From positions 186,001 to 250,000 of the forward strand of contig QPFY01000013.1 in the NCBI GenBank assembly GCA_003665825.1: DNA of 64,000 nt. Reading direction: 5' to 3'. The first letter of the stretch is position 1. Each line of letters opens with the position of its first letter. The stretch is from Microbotryum silenes-acaulis. Taxonomy: Eukaryota > Basidiomycota > Microbotryomycetes > Microbotryales > Microbotryaceae. The notes under the pieces are model-generated. The model saw only the letters and a program-made list of their open reading frames with translations, ran no database searches and was not told the origin of the DNA. Position numbers and translations under genes: made by a program. Shown here in pieces: positions 10,989 through 22,327 of this stretch.

Positions 10989-13620
10989 TCAGTACCACAT
11001 GATGACTCCAATTCGTATCCAGTTCGACTGCAATGAACTCACAATTTTGCCGCTCGCGGTCTTAGGCCATTCGGTTCCAACCCCATCTTCGCCGAGGTAC
11101 CAGACCCAATCGATTGGGATCCGCAGCAGCTTCTTGACGTGGTCGCGCACCATCTGGCTCATCAAGTTCCGCCCAGCTTCTGTTTTGGCTCGTTCGATGA
11201 ATAACCCGACGACTTCGCCCATGATGGGATCGGGAACGGCGATGGCGCTACGCAAGAGTGAAGAGCGAAGGGTCAGTCCGATCGATACGCAGGTGCACAC
11301 CACCAAAGCACCGTGGACTGACTAGACATCCTCAATCCCCTCCAACAACATCGTCCTCGCCTCAATCACCACGGGGAACAAATTTTCCCCGCCCCTCAAA
11401 ATGATATCCTTGATCCTCCCGCGGATCTTGACGTATCCTTCCTCATCCATGGAGGCCAAATCACCCGTACGCAACCATTTGACCCCATCTTTATCGTAAA
11501 ACACCGATTTTTCCGTCTCAGCCGGGTTCTCGTGGTACGAATGCATGACGAGGTAGCCGCCGGAGAAGAGCTCTCCGGGGGAGTTGACGGGGAGGGAAGG
11601 TGTTTCGGGCGAGGGGTAGAGAGGATGGTTCGGATCGACAATGCGGGCATGGGTGTGGGGTAAGATGCGTCCGACGGTAGTGCATCTCAGCTCGAGGGGA
11701 TCGTGGATCGTGGACATGAACGATGCAGGCTGACCAGGTGTACCATTCAATATCGAGCGATCAGCTCCTACTACACAAATACAATCATTTCCAATCCAGA
11801 ATGCGACTCACCGAAGTCTCAGTCTGACCATACGTAATCGTCAAATCCTTGAGGTTCATCCGCTTGACCAACTTGCGCATCACCTCATCGGGCACCGGAC
11901 TACCCGCCGCGATGCCTGTTCTTAAGCTCGGAAATTCAAGTCGTCCTCCCCCAGGTGGGACTAGATCGCTCAACCCGGGCACGTCCTCTCCCTTCTCGAG
12001 TTTTTCCAGTAGACCCAGTTCGACGATGAACATTGTAGGTACTCCGTGAATCGCAGTGGCTTTCTCGAGGTAGGCTGCGCGAAGAACTTGGGTCGCATCG
12101 AACGATTCGGAGGCGACGATGATGCACCCACCATGGGTCCAGAACGCCAAATTGCCGAGAACGAGACCAAAGCAATGGAAGAAGCTGCATTGGTAAACAC
12201 TAGTCAGCTGTTGATGCTTTTTTCCAAATCGAGCTGCTTATTCCACTCACGGTGGCGCATTGATCAATCGTTCGCCTTGCCACCCTTCCTTGAGATCGGG
12301 TGGTCGAAGGTGCATACAGTCCCCGATAAGAAGTCCGTTGTTGAGAATGTTGTTATGCGTCAGCGCCACGGCTTTGGGGTTCCCAGTCGTCCCCGAGGTG
12401 AACTGATGGTTGACGACGTCCTCAACGCTCTGACCTTCCACTTCGAGTGTAGTTCCCGCAGAGCTCCAATCGAACCAATGTCTTGCATCGCGTCCCTTGA
12501 ACCCTTCTTCCAACATCTTGCTAAATCCCACCGCGCCTAGCTTTGTGTTGTCGACGATGACGATCTGTTTCAAAGTGGGGCACACCTCATCATGCAAATC
12601 CTGATCGGCGGGGGTCGACGCGAGGGCAGGGAATAGCTGCCGAAGCATAGGGAGATGACTATTCCTCCGAATCGTCGGCGAGATGAATAATGTCGAGACT
12701 CCTGACAGGTTGAGGGTCGCCAGTAGTTCAGGAGCTGGTGCGGAAGGGTTGATGCATACGAGCACGGCGCCAATCTGGAAATGGTCGGAAGATCAGAATT
12801 CTCATCTTCCCCCCATTCCGGAGAAAAAGACCCCAACCCACCGCATGGATGGCACGATACTGACCTTGGCTGTTGCCCATTGCAAAAGGGCATAACATGA
12901 ATTGTTGCCCAAGAAAACCCCGATACGATCGCCCTTTTGTACGCCATGATTGCGCAAGCCTCGAGCAAGCGCGTCGATATTACGATCCATCTCGTCAAAT
13001 GTCCAACGGATGCAGTCCTCGTCGGCGGTGACCCCACCTGGGGCCGAGGATGGGGAGTGGATGTCGGCTCGCTCATGGCGTACGACGAGGGCCGGTGATT
13101 GCGCATAGTCTTTTACGAGCTGGGACCAGAATTGCGGTAAGGTGACATCGAGTAAAGGTCGATCGCTTGGGCCGCGGGTATGGGACACACCGTCGATCGG
13201 GGTCGTGTACCGTCGTGTCGACGAATGGAAGGCACGTAGCAGTCGCGCGGGCTCGCCGGGCAAGTGGGTGGTTGCGCGAACACGATCATGACTAATCGAC
13301 AGGGCGGTAGGATAGTGGTAGTCGATGATAGGAGGCAGGACGCGGTGTTGCTGCAGTGACTCAGGAGAGCGGTTCGTCGCCGTTCGGGTCGGCGGTGGCA
13401 GCTGTGCGGGGCTGCTTGCGAGCCGGAGCGCTCGCCGCGGCGTGGTTCCGGGCTCGGAGCATGTGGGGGGACCGACGCCGGCCGCGCGCGATGCGGGGGG
13501 ATGGCGGGGAGTGCTCGAAGGTGGAACAGCAGTCGACGATGACGACGAAGGTGCAGCTACCCAGACGGGTCCAAAGCGACGCATACACCGACTAGTCGAA
13601 GACCTCACCCGAGGCAACAT
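10989..13620 (-). CDS. Acyl-CoA synthetase (AMP-binding family), ACSF2-like, probably mitochondrial
   Basis: Adenylate-forming enzyme that activates a fatty or other carboxylic acid to acyl-AMP and then acyl-CoA. Five exons: 12865-13620, 12251-12774, 11812-12184, 11323-11729 and 10989-11247, giving 772 residues. Hallmarks in order are the P-loop TSGTTGNPKAVALTH, PPFFHCFGLVLGNL, the YGQTETS motif, RTGDLASMDEEGY followed by KIRGRIKDIILRGGENLFP, and the C-terminal WPKTASGKI with the catalytic lysine. The order and spacing fit medium-chain/ACSF2-type enzymes. The ATG at 13620 was chosen because it begins an Arg- and Ser-rich segment (MLPRVRSSTSRCMRRF) that looks like a mitochondrial presequence; the N-terminal 200 residues are low complexity. 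Two donors read GTCAGT rather than GTRAGT. The substrate is unknown. Confidence 0.9.
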
Positions 13621-13975
13621 GACCGGGAGGGGAGGTGAACGTGTCGCACGAAGGGAGTGTTGGCCGGGAAGTCTCAAGTGGGAGCGGAAAGGCCGAAAAC
13701 CGAGAAAGCCGCGGGGTATGAAATGTGCGGCGCTTCGATACCCTCGATCATCCACCCAAGGAGCTCCAAAGGGTGCAGCTTGCAGGCGCAAATGCCGCTC
13801 CGCCGGCCGTTTCTTTCAAAGAATCGATTCGGAACTCGGTCATGCGGATAAATCGCCGCCGCCTATGCATTGTGTGTTTTCTCACGTAAACACGGGTGTA
13901 AAAAATGTACAACAATCGCATCATCATTAGTCAGACCCAATCCACTCTGACCAGGTAGAGTATCAAGAATACTAT
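13621..13975. other. Short intergenic spacer
   Basis: This spacer lies between the acyl-CoA synthetase start and the ABC transporter 3' end, both on the minus strand. I see nothing else in it. Confidence 0.55.
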
Positions 13976-16900
13976 CTACTTCTTCGCCAACCCCTTACTC
14001 CCTGCATGCCCTGCACCCGCAGCAGCGGCCTGTTTCAACTCGTCAAAATTGCCGCTCGACTGACACAGGTCGTAAAAAGCGCTCTTTTGGTTCTCCAGCA
14101 GTCTGGTCGGCGTGTCGAATTCGACCACTTTGCCATGCTCGAGCACGAGGATCCGATCGAAATCGATCACGGACTCTGCAGGAGAGCGAGAAGAATTATA
14201 AAAAAACGTATGATGAGCGAACCAGTCGCAGAACAACTCTAGCGAGCCGTTGAGCTTTGAGAGGCTCGCAAGCCCCACGGGGACAAAGAAAGGAGTGGGA
14301 AGGTGAGCGCAGCACCGATTGTCAAACTTACCGAGTCGATGAGCGATCGTGAGGTTCGTGCACCGCTTGAATTCGCTCCGAATCACCTCTTGCAACGTTT
14401 TGTCCGACTCATTGTCCAGGCTCGCGGTGGCCTCGTCGAGGATGATGATCTTGCTCGAGCGAACGAGCGCCCGAGCGAGGGAGAGAAGTTGCCGTTGACC
14501 TGTGGGACCCAATGATCATCAGTCGACGGAAATTTCGCATTAGTTTTACCGCCATTGACTTGCCTTGGGAGAAGTTTGATCCGCCGGTCTGAACGACCGT
14601 ATCGAGCGACATCCCCTTATTCCTGTTCTTGGCATCCCCTTCATGGCCCGCGAAACCGGACCTCTGAACCGCAGCCCACAACACAGCATCATCATACTCC
14701 TCATTCGGATCCAAGTTGGACCTCAACGTCCCACTGAACAACGTCGGGTCCTGAGGGATCAACGTCATGCGCGATCTCAAGGCCTCGAGGTTCGTTTCAG
14801 AGACCTTGCGGTCGTCAACGAGGATCTCCCCGTTCGAACCGATGATGAAACGCAACAAAGCGAGCGACAACGAGCTCTTGCCACATCCAGAAGGCCCGAC
14901 GATCCCAATCTTTTCTCCAGCTTTGATCTTGAACGAGAGTTCATGAAGGACATCTGGTCCGTCGTGCGAATAACGGGCAGAGTACTTGTTGAACTCGATC
15001 GATCCCACAGGCCAGTCCTTAGGTAGGTCACCCTTGTCCGATGCCTGCACTTCTTGCTCGATATCGCTATATTCGAGGATGCGTTGGACGCTATTGAGCG
15101 ATAGCTCGTTTTTGTTGATCGCTCGCACGACATAGAGTATGCGGTTCGTGAACTGCGGGTCGACTTTTCGCCACTGATCAGCCCCAGCTATCTCCGCCAA
15201 CTATGGATCGTGGGACAACCCACCTCTAAGCCTGTTGAAACCAAGAAACCGGTGATACCACTGCTCAAGCCAGCCCTCAAGGCAAGCAACCCAACGATGA
15301 ACGACACCGTCGCGCCGACTATGTCCGAACGCTCCTCAAGCCATCGATCCAAACCGAGCTCGTAGAGTTGCATCTAATACGAAGCGGATGGAAATGGAGT
15401 GAGCAAACGATCCATAGTGAAACATTCTGATCAACTCACTTGATTGTACCTATCCGTCTGATCACGATACTGCGTCGAGAAAGCCTTTTCCCTTCCAAAC
15501 GCTCGAATCGTCGTCACCCCCGTCGAGGCATCCCCTAAAGTCGAAAACAACGGCGACCTGGCACTAGCGACCTGTCTCCTCGCTGCCAACGCATTGAGAA
15601 TGTACAACCGCCCGAGGAAGAAAAAGATGGCCGAGATGAGTGCCGCGGGTAAGAGGAAGACGGGCAAGATGACGGAGATGGTGATGGCGACGAAGAGGAC
15701 TTGGACCGAATAGTCGAGCACGGGTTGCAAGTTCTCAACTTGTTCCGTATCAAGAATTTCGGTATCCTTCGAAAATCGGTTAGTGATCCGACCCTGAAGC
15801 CCAATCTCGGTACGAGCAGTCAGCGCTCAACTCGTGACTGCATTCCAAGGATTGGCTCACCTGAGGCGTTTCATCAAAGAACCTGAACGGAGCGCCAAAG
15901 ATAGCCGATGTGAGCCGTTCATGCAACGTTCGTGAAGCACGAATGGCACCAAAAATGAGAACGAGGTACATCGCCGTTAGGGACACGGCCGAGGCGAGTT
16001 GGATGAGCGAGTATAAGGTAAAGTAGACGACTTTGTGGCTGTCGCGATCCTCGGCGTTGACCCAGCGACCAATGAACCATCCCTTTGGAAGAATAAAAAA
16101 CTCTGAGTCAGCCTTTACCGTAACGCATCACGTGATTCCAGGTAGAGCTTACCTGAGAGAGCATGAAAACGTGCGCCAAAAGGTTGACCAGCGCATACAA
16201 AGTCCAAAACACCCAACCGCCCATAACGGTGAAGTACTTTTTGTACATCCGAAACGAGATATCCGTCCCTGCATCCCCCTCGTCACCACCATGAACTTTC
16301 TGCTCCTGTTCCTTCTTCTTAATCGCAGCCTCGTCCTCTTCCTTCTTTGATTTGGGGACCCTTTGATCAAAAGATGAGGTCGTAGATATGTTGGAGCTTG
16401 TCCTGCGCATCCCTGGAGCATCGCTTGGCGAGAGATGCTTCTTGTCTCTCCTCTCGGGCGTCTCGATCGATTCAATCTCCCCATCATGCAGCGTAACAAC
16501 GTGCTCACAATTCTTGATCCGTCTTGTACAAAGCTTGACGAAATGAGTGACGAGCACGACCGTTCGACCGGCCAAGAGGGGTCCGTTGAGGCAGTTCTCA
16601 ACGACGGCGGCAACGGTGGTGCTGTCGACCGCACTGAGGACGTCATCGAGCAGGACGATCTCGGACTGCGAGTAGACTGCTCGGGCGAGCGCGACGCGCT
16701 GTTTTTGACCTCTGACAGCAAATCCGACACGTCCATTAGATCGAAAACCCACAATTTCCAGATCAAAGTGGAGAGGCACTGACCCGCTCATCGAGACACC
16801 CTTCTCTCCTACCCTTGTCTCATCCCCCTCCTCGAACCCTTTCAGATCTTCCTCCAAACTACAAGCCCTGATCGTATCCTCGTACCTCTCCTTGTCGTAC

Positions 16901-19616
16901 TTCTCCCCAAACAAGATATTCGCCTTGACCGTATCATCCAATAACCAGGCTGACTGCGCCGCGAAACTCGTCTTGACTCTCGCGGGGAACTTGACCTCTC
17001 CCGAACGACGATGCAGCTCGCCTAAGAGAGCGAGCAACAAAGCCGACTTGCCGGACCCAACATCACCAGCGATGATCGTCGTCTTACCCATCGGGATCGT
17101 CAGATCATTGACGAAGAGTTCGAAAGGCTGAGATCCTTTCGAGTTGTAGCGCGAGAAACGGAAGACGGCGTTCTTGAAGGAGATGGTGTCGCCTTCGAAA
17201 GAGCGAGGGGAAGAGTCGAGTTCTTCGGTGTCGGAGAGGAAGCGGATTATGCGGTTCAGCGAGACCTTGGCTCGCATGAAAGCTGAAAGGAGATAGGTCG
17301 ACGAAATGACTGCTTCCCTCAAGAGACCGAAGAGGGACATGCTGGTGAAGGCCGTTGATGCCGTCAAGGTCTGCGCATAATCACCCTCATTAGCCGACTT
17401 GCTCAGAAGCAACGTGGATACCCACTCGGACTCACCTGCTTCATCCCAAAGACATACGCTCCAAAGGTGCTCAAAGTAACGACCATTGGAACCCCCGTCG
17501 ACAATCCCATCATCCCCGCATAAACCTTGGCCCTCTTGGTGATCCTGCCCAGCTCAACCTCCCTCGCCTCGTAAATCTTACCCATCATCGATTTTTCCCA
17601 CGCGAACATCTTGATGATCCTCACGGACGAGACGAGTTCCTGAACGATCGTGATACGCTTGTCCGTAGCTTTCATGATCTCCTCTTGTACGGCGCCGTAC
17701 TTGCGACTGACGACCGTGCTCATCGGAGCGAATGCGACAATCGAAGCCAAGGCGACGAAGGCGGACCAACCCAACAGGAAGTAGAGGAACAACAACGAGA
17801 CGAAGAGCTTGGGCAAGACGCCGAAAAGTTGCAATGAGGTCGTTAAGGAGCTGGTAATGACGTCGATGTCGGTGCCGACGAGATTGTTGACCCTGCCGAC
17901 AGCCTCGCTTCCGCCCGATTTGCTGCCCGATGACGTGGGGCTCGGCGCCGAGTCGGTCGAAGCTCCGTCTTCGGTCACCTCCTCGTCTAGCCCATCGTCA
18001 TCATCCACATCTTCACCATCCTCCTTTGATCCTCCTCCTCCAGCTTTAACCCGCAGCAACTTCTCGAAAACAGCGTGACCTAGTAGGCCCCTCAGTCGCA
18101 GCCCAATCTCGCTCAGTCGGTACGTCGCCCCTTGGTAGGCGGTCGAAGCGACGATAGGAGCACCAAAGATGCCAAACACGAAGAGGTAAGGCGAGACCTT
18201 TGTTGTATCTTGACCTTGTACGTATCGCAACAACAAATTCATCGAGAGAGGCGAAACGAACAACGCGAGGACCCAAACGGTCGCGAAGCATAGAATCTTG
18301 ACCAACTCGATCCGAAACGTCCACATGAAGGCCCGAACACCCCCAATCGTCGCCGAATCTTGATCGACGCGTTCTTCGTCGTTGGCCGAAGCTCGGGGTT
18401 CGTCACCTCTCCATCGAAAGTGGTGTAGGACGTGTTGAGTGTGAAGGACGTCGGGGAGGACGGGCACGTATTTGAGGAAATCTTCGGACGCGCTCGTCGA
18501 ACTTGATCGGCGCGAGGAGCCGAGGTAGTACCGGATCATGCGAAGTTCAAGGAAAGTGAAAAACAGTCGCGACAAGGGTGATGCGACTTGGGCTGGGTGG
18601 CCTTTTGCCTGGTTGGAAGTTGACACATTTTCGAGGATGGGTTAGCACCTATTCCGAGACAAACGCGAGTGGCCACGGCTTGCTGAGCGAAGGCTGACCT
18701 TGGGCAACACGGGCGACCAATCAGGCGGCGTCGAAAGCACGATTAAGAACAGCGCGGCCACGATCGCGGTTTGAGCCACTCCGAGCGAGCTCACGACCGA
18801 TGCATGAGGTCGTGACTGTAAAAAGTAAGGCAAAATCTGTAACGAACAAGAAACGCGTTAGTCATCGCACCGTACACAGCTGCTCAGCCTATCAGCCTGG
18901 AACCCCACAGTGCACACGCCGGCCTCGACCGGACTCACGTGACGTATCGCGAGGAAGACGAGTGAGATGAGCGCGAGCGGGCCTTGTTGCAGCCTCGACA
19001 GCGACGGTGGCACGATGTGGAGTACACCGAGTAGACTCAGTGAGGTTAAGTAAACCTGCACGGTGGTGATCAAGCCATGAGATCAGTGCTCGGTGTTGGG
19101 AGAGCTGCCCGACCTCCGCCCTTCGCGTGCGTAGGTATGTTCACTCACCGCGAGCACGATCAACTCGACCTCCCATAGCACAAGCCACGTCGAAGCATGC
19201 GACTCGACCGACAGCTTGGCCGTCGTGACCCCCAACAAACCAGCCAATAGCACAAGTCGTGCTGCTTCTCGAATCCACTGCGCGAGCGAGGGTCGTTGAT
19301 CGTCCCCATCTGTGTCATCGTCATCGCGATGTTCGCGCTCGTCCTCGTCGCTATCATCCAAGAGCAAGTCGTGTTCCGGATGATTATTGGGACCGTTTTT
19401 AAGATCCTCCTTGGCACGAGCTGCATCGCGAATTGAAGCATAGACGGACCATACGGACGCGCTGAGCGAGATCAACCAGGCCACAGCCAGGGCGATGACG
19501 ACCGCTGCGCTAGGTGGGGACGACGATGACGGCAACGACGACGACCGTGATAGAGCAGATGCGGGATGCTGCAGCAGAAATCTGGGGCCTGAGGCCGTAG
19601 ATGCCTCCATGGTCAT
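13976..19616 (-). CDS. ABCC/MRP-family full-size ABC transporter with TMD0 (Ybt1/Ycf1-like)
   Basis: ATP-driven exporter, probably moving organic-anion or glutathione conjugates across the vacuolar membrane. Exons: 19149-19616, 18939-19055, 18699-18836, 17436-18608, 16784-17370, 16153-16711, 15861-16082, 15440-15793, 15224-15373, 14564-15152, 14332-14499 and 13976-14175, giving 1574 residues. Order is TMD0 (about five helices), TMD1, NBD1, TMD2, NBD2. NBD1 has Walker A GDVGSGKS near 734, signature MSGGQKQR (completed across an intron) and Walker B IVLLDDV. NBD2 has GPSGCGKS near 1342, signature NFSQGQRQL and IIILDEATASLD. An acidic, disordered insertion inside a TMD1 loop recalls the yeast Ybt1 branch. 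The NBD2 signature is split by a GC-AG intron (14500-14563, donor GCAAGT). Vacuolar location and substrate are inferred from the family. Confidence 0.93.
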
Positions 19617-20298
19617 ACCGTTGGCGTCGATCAAGATCGTACGCGCCGGGACAGCAAAGGCAAATGACAACTCGGAAGCCGACCGCGGGCTCGGTTGTCG
19701 CCGATCTCTTTCGATCGATCGAAACGCGTGAAATCGTGGCCTTCCGCTCGGACCCCATCGGCCGGGAGGCTTCACCGAAAACTCGAACCTCGAGCTGGAG
19801 CGCATTCCAATTCGCAACTACAGTATCAGTCCACCTCGAGAAATGAGCTCTTCTACATCGTACAGTTAGGACTCTTGATGATTGATCGTTCATGCTGTTG
19901 TCGACCGTCGCGATCTCGGATCTCGTCGACTTCGAGTCAGGAGCTGACAACGACTGCGCATCCGTCACGAGAATATATGGGTAGCGAAGTATCAAAGATT
20001 TGATTGCACTAAAAAGACAAAGTAGTGTCTGATCGAACTGAAGAAGCAAGTTGAAGCCACAACAAAAAAATCGCCACTATGAAACGGGTTGGGGATAAGT
20101 CAACGAGACCTGGGGATAGGGGAATGGGAGAAAGAAACCATGCCAGGGAATGGGAGAAGGAAAGGATACGTGGGAAATGATAAAAGAGGCGAGGAAAGGA
20201 TGCGAGTTGCGCGGAGTGTTGGAACGATCTGAGAAGAAAATTGTCTATGAGAGTAGATTGGAACAGACGAGCTCGAGTGTTGTGGCGGTTGAGCAGGA
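19617..20298. other. Intergenic: ABC transporter upstream / secreted protein A downstream
   Basis: The gap contains the presumed transporter promoter and the 3' region of the next minus-strand gene. The open frames present are not protein-like. No RNA gene or repeat is seen. Confidence 0.5.
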
Positions 20299-21551
20299 TC
20301 AATGGTCGGCCTGGAGGCGTTGCGACCTTCGGTGCTTGGCGAAGCGCTTGGAGCATTCCTTCTTGCACTTCTCGCAGTCGTCGGAAGAGCCACCACCTCC
20401 GCCACCACCTCCGCCTCCACCTCCTGAAAGAAAGAGCCGAAAGAAAAGTTCAGTTCGTTGTCCGAAAAGCGGAATCTGTAGATGCAGGCTGACTCACCAC
20501 CACCTCCACCTCCGCCGCCGCCTCCTCCGCCAGCGCCACCAGCGCCTCCTACAAGAACGGGGTTCACAAGCACCATGTCAATAAGCTTCCCACTTTAGAA
20601 AACCCTTAAAGTTGGTGACTGACCGGCACCACCACCACCACCACTTCCTCCTTTACCTCCACCGCCGTTCTTGTGCTTATGATGTCCATGATGCCCATGA
20701 TCACCCCCCGCACCTCCCGATTGCCCGGGTTGACCGGGTTGACCGGGCTGTCCGGGCTGTCCGGGCTGTCCGGGCTGTCCGGGTTGTCCGGGCTGTTCCC
20801 AGCTTCCCGAGTCGGAGGGGGGAGGGCCAGAGGGTGGCGAGCCGGAAGGAGGGTACGAGCCCCCTGAAGTCGAACCTCCGCTGGATCCCTTCCACCACGT
20901 GCACTTGGTCCTTTGCCATTGTGGAGGAGGGGTCCAGAATTGAGGGGCGGTGAATGAAGGGGAGGGTTGCCAGCCGTGGTTGCTATGATGTTTGAGAATG
21001 GAGCGAAGGTGAATCATGTGAATTTGGAGTCGGGAGGAGTTTGGGAGGGAGACTTACACTCCGTAATACTTCCATCCGGACGAGGGGAAGTAAGAAGGGC
21101 AGCCATTGCCGTTGACGTCGTAGTTGTAACCGTCGTTACCCGAGCCTTTTTTTCCGACAATCAAGGCACATCAGTCTCCCAGCCAATGAATATCAGATGT
21201 TGGAAGACTGACCATCACAGTTGAAATTCACCGGGCACCTAGCCCCGACGTTAAGACCACCATTCAAGGTTGCGCCAGTACCCAAGGAGGCAATAGTTCC
21301 AAGGACACCGCCGGCGGTGTTGAGGACGTTACTGACGAGACCCCCGGCACCGAGGCCGAGGAGGCCGCCGGGGAGGAGCTACGCACGACAAAGACAGGGT
21401 CGGTGATGGATCGTTGAACAGGATGAAGAATAATCAGACGTACCAAGCACCGCTTCTGAAGCATCCCCTCCTCACCCTCGGTCATTCTCGCCGAAGCGAG
21501 ACCGAGAGCTCCGAGAAGGAGCAAGTACTGAACGCGAGCGACGACCTTCAT
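20299..21551 (-). CDS. Secreted protein A: signal peptide, Kex2-like site, four-Cys domain, PGQ and Gly tail
   Basis: I do not recognise the family. Six exons (21444-21551, 21213-21378, 21058-21145, 20624-20982, 20498-20548, 20299-20423) give 298 residues. A signal peptide (KVVARVQYLLLLGALGLASA) is followed by LQKRCL, a dibasic Kex2-like site, then LLPGGLLGLGAGG. A compact domain follows: RCPVNFNCDG, SGNDGYNYDVNGNGCPSYFP, WKYYGV, NHGWQP and KCTWW, with four cysteines. The tail has seven PGQ-type collagen-like triplets, a His/Lys patch, two glycine-only stretches (one nearly filling a 51-base exon) and a C-terminal Cys/Lys segment, CEKCKKECSKRF. Proteins B (37782-39591) and C (44489-44956) are paralogs. 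A cell-wall or extracellular role is a guess. Confidence 0.8.
20720..20800 (-). repeat. Tandem 9-base repeat encoding PGQ triplets
   Basis: About seven tandem copies of a 9-base unit (complement of gtccgggct/gttgaccgg) lie inside exon 4 of secreted protein A. They encode a collagen-like PGQ run. Copy number is likely to vary between strains. Confidence 0.75.
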
Positions 21552-22327
21552 AATGGGCGTCGTCGAAAGGAGTGAAGGGTTAAGGGAGTGTGGCAAGGAT
21601 GAGGAAGAGGGAGAGATTGCAGTGATGTAAAGGAGAACAAGAAGTCATCCTCTTCAGATCGTGTTCATACCACCCATGGATCGAACCCATGTGAAAATCC
21701 GTGTAGCAAGCCAGCAGTCGCCGGTTCACATTAGTGCGCAGCGGGGACCCGCCGTGCGTCGGTCTGCTCGAGCTGCCACAGGGCGGATGCCAAAGGCCGC
21801 ACACCGCTCAAAAAGAGCGAGAGAGATCGCCCACCCGAGCTTCTTCAACTACACTGAGTTCCGAGTCAAATGCGATGCGCCGTCCTTCTTATACAGCCAC
21901 TCCAACCATCCGAGAAGCCAATTTGAGCGCTGAAACAAGCGCGGCCGGGTGAACGCTCGACCGTGCGTGCGCGCGCGGACGTCCGTCGCACCGGGTCGAG
22001 CGCTATCGGAGAGCGATTGGCTCACGGTTCGAAGTCGTTGTCTGAAGCCGAAGCCGACAGCGGCTCGTGCAACAGTCGCTGTGCTGTGCAGAAACCGATA
22101 AGAGTCGCCGAAATGCTCAGTTCGTGCTCCTGTATCGGCAATCTAGACCCACTTGGACCTGCCGACTCTGCGACGGGCTGCGACTCGGACGCCGGCAAAA
22201 CACCGAGACGACATGCACAGCATTTCGACTGATTCACCTGTCCTTGCGAACAGATAAATAAATATCTAACCTTGCTCAGTCGTACACAACATGAGAATAA
22301 TGATAGAAGCGATACATAATCGACGTC
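21552..22327. other. Intergenic: secreted protein A upstream / EXO5 downstream
   Basis: No gene is supported here. A minus-strand GGTTCGATCC around 21679-21688 imitates a tRNA T-arm, but no cloverleaf could be built around it. Confidence 0.5.

Noticed and set aside
13325..13930. A 201-residue plus-strand open frame opposite the acyl-CoA synthetase N-terminus
   Set aside because: It is antisense to a low-complexity Ser/Pro/Arg presequence region, and the composition alone explains the open frame.
21661..21740. tRNA-like sequence with a GGTTCGATCC box on the minus strand
   Set aside because: The stem CATGG/CCATG closes around the wrong seven bases for a T-loop, and no matching acceptor stem or anticodon arm could be found upstream.
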